Of a DNA stretch of 64,000 bases, positions 11,491 to 22,655 are shown piece after piece (position 1 is the first letter of the stretch; the number at the start of each line of letters is the position of its first letter). A model generated the notes under the pieces. That model made no database searches and was not told where the DNA came from. It saw nothing but the letters and a program-made list of their open reading frames with translations. The DNA comes from Megaleporinus macrocephalus (taxonomy: Eukaryota > Chordata > Actinopteri > Characiformes > Anostomidae): assembly GCA_021613375.1 (NCBI GenBank), contig CM038716.1, forward strand, positions 13,091,274 to 13,155,273, written 5' to 3'. The position numbers were made by a program, and so were the translations under genes.

Positions 11491-12220
11491 ATGAGATGTT
11501 TAAAGAATGCTTTGTGGCTCCATCACTGTAAAGCTGAGATCCAGTACAGCTCTCTGATCCTCACAGGTGAGCAGTGACATCATTACGTTGCTGTAACGTT
11601 TGTTTTCTGTTGTTTCTGCAGTGACTGGAACATCATTCTCTGTCCAGCCGGCCGGTGTCAAGAAGCTGTGTAGCATGATGTCTGACCTGACGGCCCAGTT
11701 TGCAGGACTGCAGATTAAGCCACAGGTCCCAGCATCCTCTGCACCACAGCCAGGGGGCAGCACTAACCCTGGACCAGTGACAGCTCCCAGTCTGACTCGT
11801 CATCCTCCTCCTCCCCCTCCTCCCCCTCTTCATGCAGCAGTTCCTGCACTGGGTACAGCTCAGCATCGAGAGCTGAGTGCTCGCCAGCTCCCCCTAGCTA
11901 CAGTCAAACATCCTGAGCAGGAGGACGACATGATGACTGACCTGACAACCCAGTTTGCAGGACTGCAGTCTAAGGCACACGTCCCAGCATCCTCTGCAGA
12001 GGGCTCCGTTACCTGCAGTCAACAGGTAGCCCCTGCTTCAAAGACCCGGAAGAGGAAGCTGGACGCTTCAGAAGAGGACGACCCAGATCTCGCAGGAAGT
12101 CCTCCGAAGAGACCACGACTCTCCTCCAACAACGAGAGTCGTAAACGAAAGAGGACTTTCAGCGGATCTGAGTCTGATGAGGAAGAACCTCCCAGGAAGA
12201 AGAGGAGAACAGACTGGTGA
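11491..12220 (+). CDS. Predicted nuclear protein, copy B (224 aa, two coding exons)
   Basis: Join of 11491-11566 and 11622-12220. The start lies in ccaccATGAG, a good vertebrate context. Exon 1 encodes 25 residues starting MRCLKNALWLHHCKAEIQ. The 55-nt intron has GTGAGC, a possible branch site (ctgtaac) and a pyrimidine-rich TTTCTGCAG end. Unspliced RNA would stop four codons into the intron. Exon 2 holds DLTAQFAGLQIKPQVPASS (about residues 45-65), a Pro-rich stretch, a second DLTTQFAGLQ motif (about 131-140), then acidic and basic clusters: RKRKLD, PPKRPRL, SRKRKR, SGSESDEEE and PRKKRRTDW at the end. Multiple nuclear-localisation signals and CK2-type acidic sites suggest a nuclear, perhaps chromatin-associated, protein. 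No known domain is recognised. It is the cleanest of the five copies together with D. Confidence 0.6.
11567..11621 (+). other. 55-nt intron of copy B
   Basis: GT-AG intron with the same length in copies A (2884-2938), D (24151-24205) and E (35180-35234). It splits a Val codon (phase 1). It is shorter than most vertebrate introns but has donor, branch-like and acceptor sequences. Confidence 0.55.
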
Positions 12221-12653
12221 AGACTCGACATGATGACCGGCCAGTCAGTAACAACAGTAACCCTGGACCGGTGACTGTGTCGAGCTCCTCGCGAGCAGCT
12301 CCCAGTCTGACTCCTCATCCTCCTCCTCCTCATCATCATCCAGCAGTTCCTCCACTGGGGACAGCTCAGCACCCGCTTCTCCTGCTCCTAATGTGTGTAG
12401 CATGGAAAGTTTGGAGTGCTCGCCAGCTCCCCCTAGCTGCAGTTCATCAAAAACGAACGAGAACGAAAGTGGACTGCCAGAGGATCTGAGGCTGCTGATG
12501 AGGAGGAACCTACCAGCAGGAAGAGGAGGAGAACCACAGACTGGTGAAGACCAGAGACGATGACCTCTCCCCTTCCAGCCCTTCATTCCCTGTCCGTCCC
12601 TTTCCCCCCTACATGAGACTGTTCCATCCTTTCTCATGTCTGTAAATATTGTA
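12221..12653 (+). other. 3' region of copy B with a degenerate module
   Basis: Repeats the NPGPVT box, Ser/His-rich linker, CSPAPPSCSSS phrase and a terminal DEEEP...KRRRTTDW-like tail in a different frame. An acceptor-like ccccctagctgcag precedes the tail-encoding part, so alternative splicing into it is conceivable. A - strand ORF (12245-12637, 130 aa) covers it. Equivalent - strand frames of 113-138 aa are open in all copies. Confidence 0.5.
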
Positions 12654-12659
12654 AATAAA
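12654..12659 (+). terminator. Polyadenylation signal, copy B
   Basis: AATAAA, with the same tgtctgtaaatattgta context as the other copies. Confidence 0.7.
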
Positions 12660-12726
12660 CTTGTTCAGGGAGGTTCGGTGAGAAGCGCCTGATTGGTCTA
12701 CAAACACAAAACTAGACATTTGATTG

Positions 12727-13603
12727 GCAGTTGAACTGGAGACGCTAAAGTACACTCTAAAAAATAAAACTGTGATCTACTAAAATTTTTTCTGAAATAT
12801 TTTTACACTTAAAATACAGAGTTTGCTCTACAGCATATAATACTGAGTAGATATAAATTAAATCCTTTGTCTAAACTATTTTGAAAAAATAGTATAATAA
12901 TTGAAGTACTTGATTAAGCTGACTACAAAGCTGATGCTACATGTACTAAATGTTTATTTAATGTTACTCATTACTCACTGGACTTACCAGTTATCAAAAT
13001 GTAAACTGTATTTAAACTGTATTTAGCTTTTCCTCAAGGAGGACTTGATTTCATTAGATAAATTAATGCCAAGTGTAAATAAAGCAACTGTACACACATT
13101 AATATTTTAAACATTTATTCCATCATCAATGTAACACATGGCATTAAATTCAACCTGGTTTTCTTTGGAAATGGAATAAGTAGAAAAGTATAGTCAGGTG
13201 AATTAAACCTGAAATCTTAAATACAGATGAAATACAGCAACAGATCATTCAGTCTATTTACAAGATCATACAACAGCAAGAACTGAACAGAGCCCGTTTA
13301 GGATTAATGAAAATCTCAACTTGGAGTACACAGTAATTAAACCATTACTGTAGAACTTTATGTAGCCTAACTTGAAACTTTATATAAATGCTAGGAGAAC
13401 AAATGACTTAACTGACCGTAGAAAACCTGAACAGCTCAACTTCTCTCAAAGGAGTTTAAAGGAGAACTCCGGTGTGAAGGTGGTGATCCTCTGACCTGAG
13501 AGAGAGATCAGAAGAAGAAAAATAATAATTACTGACGAAATCTATTATCATTACAATCTAACAAAAACTGAAATCCATATAACTTTAGATAGTATATTAA
13601 ACT
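12727..13603. other. AT-rich 3' flank of block B, starting with a SINE remnant
   Basis: Begins with cagttgaactggagacgcta, the tail of the SINE seen whole at 18810-18975. About 850 bp of AT-rich sequence shared with 25315-26190 follows. The phrase aaaggagaactccggtgtga near 13458 looks like another dispersed repeat. No gene is supported. Confidence 0.55.
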
Positions 13604-14367
13604 ATGGCTGTGTCTCAAATCCTAGTGAGCTCCTACATAGGCAGCATTTTACATCATAGTATGTACTCCCGACATGTAGACTGTCCCAATTCTTACATAC
13701 CTTAAACATGCTGTCTACTGAGGAACCTTATTTACACCTGATTTTAAGAAGTATCGAACTTCCTCAGCCGCTAAGACAATCCCATGATGCAGTGCAGGCT
13801 AATCTAGGAGCAGTGAAGTGGTTTTAAAATGTGAGTTATTTTGATTCTCTGGAGTTTTAATGTGTTTCTGGTCATATAATCACACAGAACAGTATTTAAT
13901 TATCAACTCTGTAACGAGTCCTTCACCATTTACACCTTATACTCCAGACATTAGCATTTATGGTAGCGGATTTTTAAGCCTCGGGCTATTGTTTTGGATG
14001 CTGTCCAGTAGCTTAGCAACCAGCTAAACCACCGGTGTCGTGCTGCAGTGGGCGGAAACAAGCCGTGACGCAGTCTCTCTCTAACTAGAGCGTCTCAGTA
14101 ATCTGTTTTATGAGGAGAGATGAGGAGAGAACACTGATACTTACACACTCACTACCTAGACAGCCTACTTACACACTCACTACCTAGACAGCCTACTTAC
14201 ACACTCACTACCTAGACAGCCTACTTACACACTCACTACCTAGACAGCCTACTTACACACTCACTATCTAGACAGCCTACTTACACACTCACTACCTAGA
14301 CAGCCTACTTACACACTCACTACCTAGACAGCCTACTTAGACACTCAGTAGGATTTGAGACACGCCC
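13604..14367. mobile_element. Non-autonomous DNA transposon with 24-bp TIRs, block B
   Basis: Left end ggctgtgtctcaaatcctag and right end taggatttgagacacgcc are inverted repeats. In the D copy (26190-27010) the match is perfect over 24 bp. No transposase is encoded. A matching left end occurs at 59268. The flanks show no clear target duplication. Superfamily is uncertain, with hAT- or PIF-like elements most likely. The right half is a 28-bp minisatellite. Confidence 0.7.
14139..14350. repeat. 28-bp minisatellite inside the TIR element, about 7 units
   Basis: Unit cctagacagcctacttacac plus actcacta. The D copy (26726-26993) has about 10 units with more variants. The array abuts the right terminal inverted repeat, so it probably grew from subterminal sequence. 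Confidence 0.9.
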
Positions 14368-15143
14368 TCTGACACGTGCAAGTTTCAGATCAGCAGCACA
14401 GCTTTATTTATCTCGGTGTAAACAGTCCTGATAGGTCCGTTCTCAGCACAGCTCAGCGATCCCGTGTCTCTCTCTCATACCTAGCATACTGAGCTACATG
14501 AGTAGCTGATATTAGCGCTGGAGATTTAGTTAAACCAGGCTCTTTGCGTGGAGAGCGCTAGCACCGTCTGTGGTGTGAGACATGCTGGCTGCTAGCTAGT
14601 GATGTGTGGGTCGTGAGTGAGCTCTTTAAGTCGACTCTATTAAGTGAACGGTGGAAATCGGCTCCCGAGTTTAACAGAAACGCTAAACGAGCTGAACGAG
14701 TCGCTTCCTCTTGGTGTGTTAATCCAACTGATCTCAGTTCAGAGCTGGTGAGCTATCTCTTCTGTCAGCTCCTCTGCTTCCACCATGTTCCCCACAATAT
14801 AGTCGCACTGTTACCAACTCGCTATTGGCTGTTCTAAAAGTTGCTAGAAGTTGTTAAATGATGTAATCACATAATTTGCGTAATAGTCTATTAGTGTGTA
14901 TTTGAAGGAATAACGTTGTGGGAGAATAAAAAGTGAATAAAACACTAAATATGTTAGAACTACAAATAAACTCTGAATTAATGAACTTCTTCTGTGGATT
15001 CTTTTTTTGTTTTCTTTGAAATCGGCCGCGTCACACTGAAGAACTTTCCTCTGATCAATAAAATATCTATCAATCTAAGACTTATTTATATTTACATCCT
15101 GCTCTGTAGATAGGGGGCGGGGTCAGCGGTGGCTTTGGGCATG
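14368..15143. other. Block B sequence between transposon and 58-bp array
   Basis: Shared with 27011-27784. It includes a 77-aa ORF (14604-14837) that differs in length between copies (72 aa at 27259) because of a small deletion. Coding function is unlikely. The tgaacgagtcg words resemble a dispersed teleost repeat. Confidence 0.5.
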
Positions 15144-17190
15144 TGCAGTGAGTGTAGGGGGTCGTGGAGTGGTGAGGGTCTGCTCTGACTATAAGACTGA
15201 GCACTGTGAGTGTAGGGGGTGGTGGAGTGGTGAGGGTCTGCTCTGACTGTGAGACTGATTACTGTGAGTGTTGGGGGTGGTGGAGTGGTGAGGGTCTGCT
15301 CTGACTGTGAGACTGAGCACTGTGAGTGTAGTGGGTGGTGGAGTGGTGAGGGTCTGCTCTGACTGTGAGACTGAGCACTGTGAGTGTTGGGGGTCGTGGA
15401 GTGGTGAGGGTCTGCTCTGACTGTGAGACTGAGCACTGTGAGTGTAGTGGGTGGTGGAGTGGTGAGGGTCTGCTCTGACTGTGAGACTGAGCACTGTGAG
15501 TGTAGTGGGTGGTGGAGTGGTGAGGGTCTGCTCTGACTGTGAGACTGAGCACTGTGAGTGTAGTGGGTGGTGGAGTGGTGAGGGTCTGCTCTGACTGTGA
15601 GACTGAGCACTGTGGGTGTTGGGGGTCGTGCAGTGGTGAGGGTCTGCTCTGACTGTGAGACTGAGCACTGTGAGTGTTCCAGGTCGTGGAGTGGTGAGGG
15701 TCTGCTCTGACTGTGAGACTGAGCACTGTGAGTGTTGGGGGTGGTGGAGTGGTGAGGGTCTGCTCTGAATGTGAGACTGAGCACTGTGGGTGTTGGGGGT
15801 GGTGGAGTGGTGAGGGTCTGCTCTGACTGTGAGACTGAGCACTGTGAGTGTAGTGGGTGGTGGAGTGGTGAGGGTCTGCTCTGACTGTGAGACTGAGCAC
15901 TGTGAGTGTTGGGGGTGGTGGAGTGGTGAGGGTCTGCTCTGACTGAGACTGAGCACTGTGAGTGTAGTGGGTGGTGGAGTGGTGAGGGTCTGCTCTGACT
16001 GTGAGACTGAGCACTGTGAGTGTTGGGGGTGGTGGAGTGGTGAGGGTCTGCTCTGACTGTGAGACTGAGCACTGTGAGTGTTGGGGGTCGTGGAGTGGTG
16101 AGGGTCTGCTCTGACTCTGAGACTGAGCACTGTGAGTGTTGGGGGTCGTGGAGTGGTGAGGGTCTGCTCTGACTGAGACTGAGCACTGTGAGTGTTGAGG
16201 GTCGTGGAGTGGTGAGGGTCTGCTCTGACTGTGAGACTGAGCACTGTGAGTGTAGGGGGTCGTGGAGTGGTGAGGGTCTGCTCTGACTGTGAGACTGAGC
16301 ACTGTGAGTGTAGTGGGTGGTGGAGTGGTGAGGGTCTGCTCTGACTCTGAGACTGAGCACTGTGAGTGTAGGGGGTGGTGGAGTGGTGAGGGTCTGCTCT
16401 GACTGTGAGACTGAGCACTGTGAGTGTAGTGGGTGGTGGAGTGGTGAGGGTCTGCTCTGACTGTGAGACTGAGCACTGTGAGTGTAGTGGGTGGTGGAGT
16501 GGTGAGGGTCTGCTCTGACTGTGAGACTGAGCACTGTGAGTGTAGTGGGTGGTGGAGTGGTGAGGGTCTGCTCTGACTGTGAGACTGAGCACTGTGAGTG
16601 TTGTGGGTGGTGGAGTGGTGAGGGTCTGCTCTGACTGTGAGACTGAGCACTGTGAGTGTTGGGGGTCGTGGAGTGGTGAGGGTGTGCTCTGACTGTGAGA
16701 CTGAGCACTGTGAGTGTTGGGGGTCGTGGAGTGGTGAGGGTCTGCTCTGACTGTGAGACTGAGCACTGTGAGTGTGGTGGGTCGTGGAGTGGTGAGGGTC
16801 TGCTCTGACTGTGAGACTGAGCACTGTGAGTGTTGGGGGTGGTGGCGTGGTGAGGGTCTGCTCTGACTGTGAGACTGAGCACTGTGAGTGTTGGGGGTGG
16901 TGGAGTGGTGGGGGTCTGCTTTGACTGTGAGACTGAGCACTGTGAGTGTTGGGGGTGGTGGAGTGGTGGGGGTCTGCTTTGACTGTGAGACTGAGCACTG
17001 TGAGTGTTGGGGGTGGTGGAGTGGTGAGGGTCTGCTCTGACTGTGAGACTGAGCACTGTGAGTGTTGGGGGTCGTGGAGTGGTGAGGGTCTGCTCTGACT
17101 GTGAGACTGAGCACTGTGAGTGTTGTGGGTGGTGGAGTGGTGAGGGTCTGCTCTGACTGAGACTGAGCACTGTGAGTGTTGTGGGTGGTG
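15144..17190. repeat. 58-bp minisatellite array 1, about 35 units
   Basis: Unit ctgctctgactgtgagactg, then agcactgtgagtgttggggg, then tggtggagtggtgagggt. Common variants are a tgtag/tgttg switch and a ggtgg/gtcgt switch. A few units lack two bases (gactgagactg). The + strand is G-rich with closely spaced G runs. The - strand has no stop in any frame over most units, so ORFs of 579-692 aa appear. They are frame-independent and I do not call them genes. Confidence 0.95.
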
Positions 17191-17248
17191 GTCTGACGTC
17201 TCTTACCTATTTAGATAGTACCTACTGGGAGAGATGGTGAGATAGGAC
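17191..17248. other. Array-to-gene junction of copy C
   Basis: The right flank of the array, gtctgacgtctcttacctat, also follows array 2 at 31869. Here, after gagagatggtgagatag, it jumps straight into the gene at gacgccatgg. The first half of the paralogous block, present in the D-array-E unit, is deleted. Confidence 0.7.
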
Positions 17249-17251
17249 GCC

Positions 17252-17671
17252 ATGGTGACGGACTTAATAACCCAGTTTGCAGGACTGCAGATTAGGCCAC
17301 ACGTCCCAGCATCCTCTGCACCACAGCCAGAGGGCAGCACTAACGCTGTGTGTGGGACCTCAGCTGTCCTCCAGCTGTCCACAGTTCCCCCCAATTTGGC
17401 TTCCCTGCAGGAGACACAGCAGGCAGAGGGCTCCGTTACCTGCAATCAACAGGTAGCACCTGCTCCAAAGACCTCGTCTCCTGCGTCCACCACGTCCCAG
17501 AAGAGGAAGCTGGACGCTTTAGAAGAGGACGACTCAGAACACGCAGGGAGTCCTCCAAAAAGACAGCGACTCTCCTCCAACGACGAGAGTCGTAGACTAA
17601 AGAGGACTTTCAGCGTATCTGAGTCAGCTGATGAGGAGGAACCTCCCAGGAATAAGAGGAGAACAGGCTGA
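17252..17671 (+). pseudogene. Copy C, 5'-truncated member of the family
   Basis: An open frame of 139 aa starts at the internal ATG (MVTDLITQFAGLQIRPHVPA). It continues through the QETQQAEGSVTC segment to the KRKLD, PPKRQRL, SRRLKR and DEEEPPRNKRRTG clusters. It matches the last part of copy E closely. Promoter, exon 1, the 55-nt intron and the first motif are absent. The frame is intact, so it could yield a short protein if transcribed from the array side, but a truncated pseudogene is likelier. Confidence 0.65.
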
Positions 17672-18119
17672 TGAGGACCAGAGATGACCGGTCAGTAACA
17701 ACAGTAACCCTGGACCTGCAACTGTGTCGAGCTCCTCGCAGCCACCATCATCGGACTCCTCGCGAGCACCTCCCAGTCTGACTCCTCATCCTCCTCCTCC
17801 TCATCATCCAGCAGTTCCTCCACTGGGGACAGCTCAGCACCTGCTTCTCCTGCTCCTAATGTGTGTAGCATGGAAAGTTTGGAGTGCTCGCCAGCTCCCC
17901 CTAGCTGCAGTTCATCAAAAACGAACGTGAACGAAAGTGGACTGCCAGAGGATCTGAGGCTGCTGATGAGGAGGAACCTACCAGCAAGAAGAGGAGGAGA
18001 ACCACAGACTGGTGAAGACCAGAGACGATGACCTCTCCCCTTCCAGCCCTTCATTCCCTGTCCATCCCTTTTCCCCTACATGAGACTGTTCCATCTTTCT
18101 CATGTCTGTAAATATTGTA

Positions 18120-18125
18120 AATAAA
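18120..18125 (+). terminator. Polyadenylation signal, copy C
   Basis: AATAAA in the shared context. The region 17672-18119 is the degenerate 3' module also seen after the other copies. Confidence 0.65.
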
Positions 18126-18198
18126 CTTGTTCAGGGAGGTTCGGTGTGAAGCGCCTGATTGGTCTACAAACACAAAGCTAGACATTTGATTGGCTCCT

Positions 18199-18765
18199 CT
18201 TACAAACAGGAAGTTCACTCAAGTGAGAGATTAGTCACTTCTTCTAAACTCAATATCAGTGAGTCTGCTTTCAGTTTACTGTGTCTGTACTTCTCAGTGA
18301 CGTACCAACACAGTTCTACTCAAGCATACTTGGTTAATACTCACGAGTACACAGAAGAGTATGTAAGAGTATGTTGTACTTAATCATTTGATCAGATCTA
18401 CTGAAGAAAAGTAGAAGTAAATATTCTCGTCCTGCACAGAACAGCATCCAGTACAATATTAGTTTAGTTATTTAGATTTATAAACATTTATAAAGACTAG
18501 AACTATGTTCCTTATCCTGAGTATGTCTTGTTTATGTTTATGAGTATCCACTGGTGAGTATACTTAAAGTAGAAGTAGTTAAAGTTCTAATTGAAGTAGA
18601 ACAAATACAATCTAAATCCAAACCCAGTCATATACCTTAACGAGCAGAAATAAGATAGAAGTAGTAAATTATAAGTATGTTCATTTAAAGTAAAGTACGA
18701 GTATATTTTCAGTTTAGATACTACTGAACGAGTATTGTACTGAGAGAGTACTTAAAAGAGTACGT
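18199..18765 (-). mobile_element. MITE-like element, copy in block C
   Basis: Same element as 4105-4690 and 36740-37320. It is related in reverse orientation to 32287-33016. Short indels distinguish the copies. Confidence 0.6.
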
Positions 18766-18809
18766 TCATGAACTAAACAGTGGGATATCAGTATATAAGC
18801 TAGTAACCA

Positions 18810-18975
18810 GGTTCAGCCTGGTGGTGCAGTGGGTGGAGCTGCAGCTTCACAGCATGAAGGGTTTGGGTTGGACTCCCAGCCACAGTGAGCAGGTTCCTCT
18901 CCATGTGGAGTTAGGGTGGTCTCCCAGTGGTCTCCAAACACATATGGTCAGTTGAACTGGAGACGCTAAATAGCC
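18810..18975 (+). mobile_element. tRNA-derived SINE
   Basis: A-box-like ggtggtgcagtgggtgg and B-box-like gggttggactcc (18865-18876) match RNA polymerase III internal promoters. The body ends with agttgaactggagacgctaa, as in many teleost SINEs. A shortened copy lies at 37361-37465, and only the tail remains at 12727 and 25315. Confidence 0.75.
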
Positions 18976-19040
18976 AGTAAGAGTCTAAACTAGTAACTAA
19001 CAGTATATGACGTGCAGACAAACCCATCTCTCTCTGAACG

Positions 19041-19288
19041 CTGGTAAGACTGTGGGGTCCTGTAGGAGTGGAAGTACAAGGTGGGTGTTTCTTATAAAGT
19101 GGCCAGTTAGTTAAACACCAGGTAGGCGTTTCTAATAAAGTGGCCAGTTAGTTGGAGTACAGGGTAAGTGTTTCTATTAACGTGGCCAACTAGTCAAAAC
19201 ACAAGGTTGATGTTTCTATAAAAGTGGCCAGTTTGTTAAGCGCAAGGTTGGTGTTTCTAATAAAGTGGCCAGCGTTTTTTTTTTTTTT
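19041..19288. repeat. Minisatellite of about 43 bp (ataaagtggccag) and poly-T
   Basis: About five units with the core gtttctaataaagtggccag. The array ends in a T run at 19274-19288. It is homologous to 4731-4882. Confidence 0.75.
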
Positions 19289-19597
19289 AATCTTTGCGAG
19301 ACAGAAGCGTTTGTTTACGTCTGAGCGAGACAGAAGTCTCTTATAAGATCAGAAATATTAGTTTCTGAGTTTAATTCTTTAATTGTTGGTATGTGACTGC
19401 GCTGACTCACAGGTAGAGTTTCTGCTGTATGATGAGCAGCAGGTAATGCAGTACACACCTGTAACTGTACAACACTGCAGCTGTTTAACCAGAGAGGAGA
19501 GTAGGACTTTCAGCAGCTTTAGGAAGTCACTGTGTAGTCTGGAGTATATATGTGTGTGATGTAGCTGCTAATTTAAACAGTAATATCACTATAAAGG

Positions 19598-20730
19598 TAG
19601 GACTGGGCAATAAAACGATAACCATAATTATCATGAAATAATGTTTCCTCGATAAATAGTCGATAGAATTAAGTTCCATCCATGTTTTGAGAGACAACAC
19701 GAACAGCCAATCAGAATGAGAATAACACCACCACAAGCCAATCAGGTGGCTGAACTAGAGTTCCAGCCGTTTCATGTTTGGTTGAAGCTTAAACAGCACA
19801 GAGTGTAGACGTAGCAGCAGCTTAACCCACGTACTAGTAATCTGGTTCCTGCAGCGTCACAGTCGAGCAGAGAGAATAAAATAAGAGAAAATAAGAGAAA
19901 ACGTTAAACTACTACTGAAAGAAACATGATACACGTGTTAATAATCTATAAATAATCTATAAGATAAGATAAACAGGTAAACGGGTGCTGTCCTGCTGCT
20001 GTGTTGATGAAGCTCTACTGGATGTTTGATCTTCAAGGTCTCGGGTCAGTTCTACTGTTGTGATCATCTCCACTGTCAGAGCGGTTCTGTGTGAAACACT
20101 AACACAACTTGTTCGTGAGTGATTGTTTGTAGCTGCAGCTCGCGTGCCGGATAAATCCATACTTTCAGTGGGCGTGGCCACCTTAGTGACACATCCACGC
20201 ACGTTATGCTAATAGACGTAATTTGGTAAACGATAAAGATAAATATATATACTGTAGGAGTTCGAGTGAGACGCTGAGACAAAGTTCACTTTATAACCAA
20301 AAATCCCGAGTAGGAAACTTTATTATCTACTGAAAACAGAATCACTAAACCAACAACTCCTCATTAGAGCAGACAGAGAGTCGACTCACCGCTATGAGTT
20401 CTTTACTCAGAACCAACTTAAAGAACCAGCAACAGCCTGATTAACACAGTGTCTGAATACTGTTCATACTAATACTGCCCCATATATATATATATATATA
20501 TATATGCAGGACTGCAGATATATATATGTGTGTATGTGTTTAATTTATTTAAAATACGGTTTGTAATATTCTCTAAAACAATTTAACATTTTTTTTACAT
20601 TTTAATATCTTCATATCTCACTTAAAGTAAAAAGGCAATAGTGATTTGATTTATATCGTGATATATATCGAAATCGACTGATATGAAAAAATGATCGTGA
20701 TAAGATTTTCTTCCATATCGCCCAGCCCTA
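19598..20730. mobile_element. Non-autonomous DNA transposon with gggctgggcgata-type ends
   Basis: Left end taggactgggcaataaaacg and right end atatcgcccagcccta form a terminal inverted repeat. The 1.1-kb interior encodes no transposase. Such ends are typical of widespread teleost hAT-like elements (established knowledge). The flanking 8-mers are similar but not identical. The right 140 bp recurs at 59455-59596. A TA run sits at about 20484-20503. Confidence 0.7.
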
Positions 20731-20902
20731 TACAAGGTTTATAAGATTGGTCATCATTAGGGTTTCAGGAGGTTTAGGTAGAGTGTAAATCGAGCAGTCG
20801 TCCTGTAGTACTAATATATTACTCCAACTCCCCCGCTAATACTAATCCCATCCTAATAGGGCTTAATCTAAACCTCACACATTCAGTTTACTCTGGATTG
20901 GT

Positions 20903-21122
20903 GAGGTGAGTGGGATCACCATGATCACCAGATGCAAACGGCTCTCTGAGGCCTCCAGAAAGAAGGTTGTAGATGCAGATGAGTCTAACATCCCAAAATA
21001 TCCTCATGGTAGTAGGAAGCTCTCACCACAGTTAATGTTAAAGTACAGCATCTATCATCAACCTTCTTTCTGAAGACCTCAGAGAGCTCTTTGTATCTGG
21101 TCATGGCAATCTCACTCACCTC
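20903..21122. repeat. Long imperfect inverted repeat
   Basis: Left arm 20903-20969 (gaggtgagtgggatcaccat ... aagaaggttg) pairs with right arm 21059-21122. By eye there are about eight mismatches and one 3-nt gap. The loop is about 90 bp, with some extra pairing at its base. It could be the fold of a MITE or an old inverted duplication. Confidence 0.75.
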
Positions 21123-21291
21123 AGCAAACCAAACTAAATGTCTGAGACAGAGTCCTCCAACATCAGCTCTGAAGATGTTCTGATCATCTGCAGCTGATGT
21201 GCTGCTCCTGATTCTACTTTAGGAATTTTAATTTGTAATAAATATGCAGGGTGTTCTAATGTGTTCTAACATAATTTTAAAAGAAGTAACT

Positions 21292-22655
21292 ACAGGTGTA
21301 TGCACTGGCATAGGAACCGGGGGGGATGAGGGGGGACGTGTCCCCCCCAATATCAGAGACAGGTAGATTTGTCCCACCCAAAAATTAAACCACAGAAAAA
21401 CAGAAACTGTTTAAAAACATTTTATTTTAAAAGTGAGTTTTAGCATCGTTCACAATTCACACGCTGTGTTTGTTGTTAGTAACGGGCTCTGGTTGTTAGG
21501 TGGTCTTTACTGTGTTAAGGCTTGTGTTGAGATGCCTGTTCAGAGAGACCCTGCAGTCAGGAGCTCTCTCCTCGCTGGGGTAGCTCTCGTCAGGTTTAAA
21601 CATGAGGTCAGTGATGAGAGCAGTAAATAACAAAATATACTGTAATAAAACAGCTTTAGTGTAATGTGTTGTTATGGTAACAGACCAGGAGGGTTTGGGT
21701 TAGTTAACGTTTATATTAACTTTTGTTAGAAAACTCTCTAAAACATAAAGTTATAATTGTTGGGAAAGTAAGGGGCTAGCGTGTGAAACACATTGCATTG
21801 TGGGTATTGTAGTGGATGTAGTAGTAGTCGCTAGGTGTTGTGTGTCTCCCTTTTTCTTTCTTTATTTTAAACACGTCCACTGATTTTTTTGGGTTCTTGT
21901 ACTAAATACTAAGTACTGGTCATTACCCCAGAACGGGTCAACAGTTCGGCTCGTTCTAGCCCAGGAGCAGGTAGCTCCCCCTGAGTCGTCACGACCACGA
22001 GAGGCAGTAGTGGGGAGAGGTAACACATTACTCTCTGGCCACGTCCCAAACTGCTACTACACTTAATACGTAAAAAATCAAATATAATAAATAAAATAAA
22101 TTAATTAATGAATAAAAGGACACCAGTGTTAGAAGTGTTTTCAGTAGTTTAGTATGTAATGTTCCAGAGGGCGCTGTTTGGGACACAGCCTTACTGTCTA
22201 ACATTAATATTAGTCTAGTCTAGTCAGGAAACATTAATATACATTATTTAGTTATTTCATTTCTATGGCACCAAAGAAAAAATAAATAAATAAATAACAA
22301 AAAAAAATAATAATAATAGTATATTTTTAGTTATATGTGTATATAATCCAGACACTGAATGTATAGTTTAAAAGTTTTCTGACAGCAGTGCCATGTAATG
22401 TGAGTATCTAGTTTAATTTGTAAAGTGGTCTTTAACTGGATTTATCTAATAATAATCAGACATACAGATAATATTGTATTTTATTTATTTATTTACTGTA
22501 ATTCCACAAACATTGTTCTATGTCACTATACATACAGTGATTTACTACCTTACCTACAGTGGAATCAGCTTATAGGTAATATTTAGGGGATAGGGTGGGC
22601 TTTGATTCATATTAGCAAATGTGTCCCCCCATGTTAATCCCGCTCCTACACCCTT
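21292..22655. mobile_element. Probable non-autonomous element with G/C-run ends
   Basis: The left end, cataggaaccgggggggatg, is an imperfect inverse of the right end, catgttaatcccgctcctac. Both have runs of seven or six C next to gtgtcccccc. A second short element-like segment with ggcgctgtttgggacacagc near 22170-22192 is nested inside. No transposase. The 65-aa ORF at 21433 is unrecognised. Confidence 0.5.

Larger units (their letters stand above)
10355..15143. repeat. Paralogous block B
   Basis: Carries gene copy B and its flanks. From about 10778 to 15143 it is nearly identical to 23391-27784 (block D), including the gene, about 850 bp of AT-rich 3' flank, the TIR-bounded element with its 28-bp repeats, and the sequence leading into the 58-bp array. 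The region 10390-10780 is also shared with blocks A and E. The B and D start codons are 12,584 bp apart. Confidence 0.85.

Noticed and set aside
11600..11621. Start of copy B at an in-intron ATG (MFSVVSA...)
   Set aside because: The ATG lies inside the conserved GT-AG intron. The exon 1 ATG has better context and joins the same frame after splicing.
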